Origin: Plectonema radiosum NIES-515
Lineage (GTDB): Bacteria > Cyanobacteriota > Cyanobacteriia > Cyanobacteriales > Nostocaceae
Length of the DNA: 64,000 nucleotides
Assembly (NCBI RefSeq): GCF_025753815.1
Contig: NZ_JAOWRF010000064.1
Location: 1-64,000, forward strand
Direction of reading: 5' to 3'
The position numbers and the translations under genes were made by a program. Of the stretch, positions 61,978 to 64,000 are shown one piece after another. The stretch's first letter is position 1. Each line of letters opens with the position of its first letter. The notes beneath the pieces were generated by a model, which did no database searches, was not told the origin of the DNA, and saw nothing but the letters and a program-made list of their open reading frames with translations.

Positions 61978-62703
61978 TTACTTGTAGTTAACAATTCGGG
62001 CAAAACCGGCAGCTTCTAAACTTGCTCCTCCCACCAAAACGCCATCAATTTCGGGTTGTGCCATAATTTCGTCAATATTATTTGGTTTGACTGAACCGCC
62101 ATATTGAATTGGAACATTGGGATTTGTCAACTGACTGCGAATTAAACCAATTACCCGATTAGCTTCTTTTGTTTCGCAAGTGTCACCAGTGCCGATAGCC
62201 CAAATCGGTTCGTAAGCAATCACCAAGTTAGTTTGATCAACATCCACCAAGTCTTTTTCTAACTGAGTGATAATCAGAAGTTCGGTTTCTCCTGCATCTC
62301 GTTGTTGCTTTGTTTCACCTACACACAAAATTGGGGTAAGACCATACTTTTGAGCAGCTTTGAGACGCAAGTTGACGGTAGTATCTGTTTCCCCAAAGTA
62401 TTGTCGGCGTTCGCTATGACCGACAATTACATAACGCACACCAATTTCTGTCAGCATGGGACCGGAAATTTCACCGGTATATGCTCCGCTTTCTTCCCAG
62501 TGGACATTTTGCGCTCCTAGCTGTACGAGACTTCCATGCAGATTCATGGACAAAGCGCTTAAGTCAGTGAAGGGTACACATAAAACGACTTCTCGCTCTT
62601 CGGGGGTTTCTTGTAAGGTGGGCAGAAATCCTTGTAAAAACTCTTGGGATTCTGCCTGAGTTTTGAACATTTTCCAGTTGCCGGCAATAACTATTTTTCG
62701 CAC
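61978..62703 (-). CDS. tpiA: Triosephosphate isomerase
   Basis: 241 residues from the GTG at 62703 ([15 protein letters not shown]), the normal TIM length; the frame is open 16 codons further upstream but that part is not TIM-like. Catalytic residues are Lys in AGNWKM, His in [14 protein letters not shown] and Glu in [13 protein letters not shown]. The phosphate-binding end has YGGSVKPNN and GVLVGGASL. It interconverts dihydroxyacetone phosphate and glyceraldehyde 3-phosphate in glycolysis and the Calvin cycle. Confidence 0.97.
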   Translation of the reverse strand: MRKIVIAGNWKMFKTQAESQEFLQGFLPTLQETPEEREVVLCVPFTDLSALSMNLHGSLVQLGAQNVHWEESGAYTGEISGPMLTEIGVRYVIVGHSERRQYFGETDTTVNLRLKAAQKYGLTPILCVGETKQQRDAGETELLIITQLEKDLVDVDQTNLVIAYEPIWAIGTGDTCETKEANRVIGLIRSQLTNPNVPIQYGGSVKPNNIDEIMAQPEIDGVLVGGASLEAAGFARIVNYK

Positions 62704-62844
62704 AGGTAATTTTGTCAAGAAGAATAATGCTACTTTAGATGCATTTTTCAATGTACTACTTTATGGCACAGGTGTTTCAATGGCATCTTTGCTTAGTTTG
62801 GATACGGGGGTGCGATAATTTGATGGAGCGTGTGCTTTTAGGAT

Positions 62845-62903
62845 CAATATAACGAACCGCTAAGACGCCAAGGACGCCAAGGAGGAAGAGGAGGAAGGGA
62901 GTT
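62845..62903. repeat. Dispersed AACGAACCGC...AAGGACGCCAAGG repeat
   Basis: AACGAACCGCTAAGACGCCAAGGACGCCAAGGAGGAAG-type sequence, reverse-complemented in the region near 63830-63920. This kind of gene-flanking repeat is common in Nostocales genomes. It sits downstream of the oxygenase gene. Confidence 0.65.
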
Positions 62904-62918
62904 TTTGGGTGAGTTGTG

Positions 62919-63644
62919 TTAAGGATAGACTCCAGGTGGATTGAGTATTTGCCGTTGTGATGGGGTGAGGTCTGGGTAATGGTCTGGGTTATATAAATAT
63001 TTTGCCCAAGCTGATGGATGGGGTGAATATTTGTAAAAAAGTGTCCGACGCTCGTGTGTTCCTTTCCAAGGAAGTGTACCGTGAGTTAATGCTTCGGTAA
63101 ATATTATGGCGCTTCCTGCTTTGACTGTAACTGCTTGTACGCAGGGATGGGGAATTTTCAAATCAAGCCATTCTTGTGGGAAGGGTAGATTACTTTTATG
63201 GCTACCAGGAACGCATCCCATACCACCGGTTCCGGGATGTACGTCATTTAGTTCGTAAGCAACGGCAGTTAAGCCGTTGTACATTCTGTTATCTTTAAAT
63301 TGGTAATATTGGCAAGGATCGTAGGGAGTTCCACCCCCATGTAAATGAGAGCCAATCGGACCGATACCTTGACGGATGATGTGAAGGTAGTCATGATCTA
63401 GGCGAAATTTCTCTCCTAACAAATTAGATAGGTAGGGAGTGATTCGCGGATGATCGAGCAAATTTCTCAAAGGCTTACCCCAAGATAGTAAACTATCAAA
63501 GCGTAGAAATTTTGCTTGCTCATATTGGAGTGCAATTTGTTGATCTAGCAGTGACTGAACAAGGGCTATTTCGTCACGATTGAGTACGTTCTCAATCACT
63601 AGAAAGCCTTGTAAGTCAAATAGATAGCGTTCAAATTCGGTCAT
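62919..63644 (-). CDS. Phytanoyl-CoA dioxygenase (PhyH) family protein
   Basis: 241 residues. A Fe(II)/2-oxoglutarate oxygenase double-stranded beta-helix is indicated by GSHLHGGGTPYDPCQYYQ, GGMGCVPGSHKSN and TEALTHGTLPW-type segments that supply the metal-binding His and Asp and the second His. FLVIENVLNRDEIALVQSLL at the N-terminus is typical. The substrate is not known. It is an isolated gene, with repeats on both sides. Confidence 0.88.
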   Translation of the reverse strand: MTEFERYLFDLQGFLVIENVLNRDEIALVQSLLDQQIALQYEQAKFLRFDSLLSWGKPLRNLLDHPRITPYLSNLLGEKFRLDHDYLHIIRQGIGPIGSHLHGGGTPYDPCQYYQFKDNRMYNGLTAVAYELNDVHPGTGGMGCVPGSHKSNLPFPQEWLDLKIPHPCVQAVTVKAGSAIIFTEALTHGTLPWKGTHERRTLFYKYSPHPSAWAKYLYNPDHYPDLTPSQRQILNPPGVYP

Positions 63645-64000
63645 AAAATTTATTGCTTGATGTAGATTTTCAACTTTTGACAGGACTTAGGCACGGAACT
63701 TGGTATTTCCGTGATTGCGACATCAGGAAGCAATCTGAAAGTCTTATTTTCTCGCAACTGAGTGCGTAAGTCCTATTTTGATTTATATGACTTCAACCAG
63801 GAATGAGCGCAAAAACTCTCGCAAACCCTCTTTTCTTGGCGCCCTTGGCGTCCTTCTCCCTTGGCGTTAGCCTCTCCCTTTGGGAGAAGGGGAGACGCTA
63901 ACGCGAAGGCGGTTCGTTTTTCCATCATTCTGCGTAAGTCCTATTCAACGTTAAAATGCATCTTAATAAGAAGGATAAAATTTAAATAAATGCAAATAGC
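63645..64000. repeat. Repeat-rich tail of the window
   Basis: An inverted arrangement of GACTTAGGCACGGAA, GAGTGCGTAAGTCCTATTTTG and TGCGTAAGTCCTATTC elements is followed by TTGGCGCCCTTGGCGTCCTTC and a CTCTCCC-TTTG-GGGAGA-type hairpin near 63870-63890. No gene is seen before the window ends. Confidence 0.65.

Overview
The window comes from a filamentous, Nostocales-type cyanobacterium. The evidence is the very frequent HIP1 octamer GCGATCGC, the photosynthesis genes psbD and ycf4, an SLH-OprB porin, a DUF1400 hydrolase, a folate/biopterin (FBT) transporter and heptameric short tandem repeats. Intergenic DNA is unusually rich in small palindromic and MITE-like repeats, several of which have entered genes.

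Layout. 1-560: 3' end of a TnpB gene and its right-end hairpin. 960-14956 (minus): a two-partner secretion locus in the order TpsB transporter, two large TpsA haemagglutinin-like exoproteins and a TPR-CHAT protease-like protein. A TPR-bearing Ser/Thr kinase (15339-17486) diverges from it. 17655-23726 (minus): gdhA with an upstream NtcA-type site, an FBT transporter, a beta-ketoacyl-ACP synthase, a cyclophilin lipoprotein and ycf4. 24140-27902 (plus): a lone psbD without psbC, a structured RNA/small-ORF locus with a strong terminator, and the porin. 28223-37826: an Rrf2 regulator, a DnaJ protein, a double-domain PTPS/QueD protein, a PrsW-like protease with a methyltransferase, a DUF3352 protein and an M1 aminopeptidase. 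38799-51902 (plus): an exopolysaccharide cluster with five glycosyltransferases, a Wzc-like kinase, a Wzy-like polymerase, an acyltransferase, a flippase and a methyltransferase. No initiating glycosyl-phosphate transferase or Wza is present in the window. 52502-53593 (minus): a secreted lipoprotein. 58003-63644: a hydrolase, an SPFH protein, folP, tpiA and a PhyH-family oxygenase.

The most notable system is at 54140-56628 on the minus strand. A Ro60/TROVE protein gene (rsr) is preceded by five tandem RNAs, each about 105-126 nt. They look like tRNAs (acceptor, D and T arms) but have no anticodon loop. In four of them that loop is replaced by a hairpin domain; three carry CCGA(A/C)G...GAGGGUUAUCG, which resembles the Ro-binding part of animal Y RNAs, and one is a diverged version. 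A TTGACA-17-TACATT promoter precedes the array. This is an expanded Y-RNA/Ro ribonucleoprotein locus. All five RNAs keep a potential G-1:C73 pair as in tRNA-His. The most distal copy has lost the Y domain, the D-loop GG and the T-loop U55.

A second theme is repeat-driven gene change. A 102-bp double palindrome bounded by 9-bp inverted repeats sits in frame inside the M1 aminopeptidase. A KGD/KED low-complexity tract lies inside the ketoacyl synthase, repeat DNA lies in the CHAT protein's leader, and a MITE supplies the stop codon of the FBT transporter. The palindromes share GTAGAGAC/GTCTCTAC arms but have different self-complementary cores.
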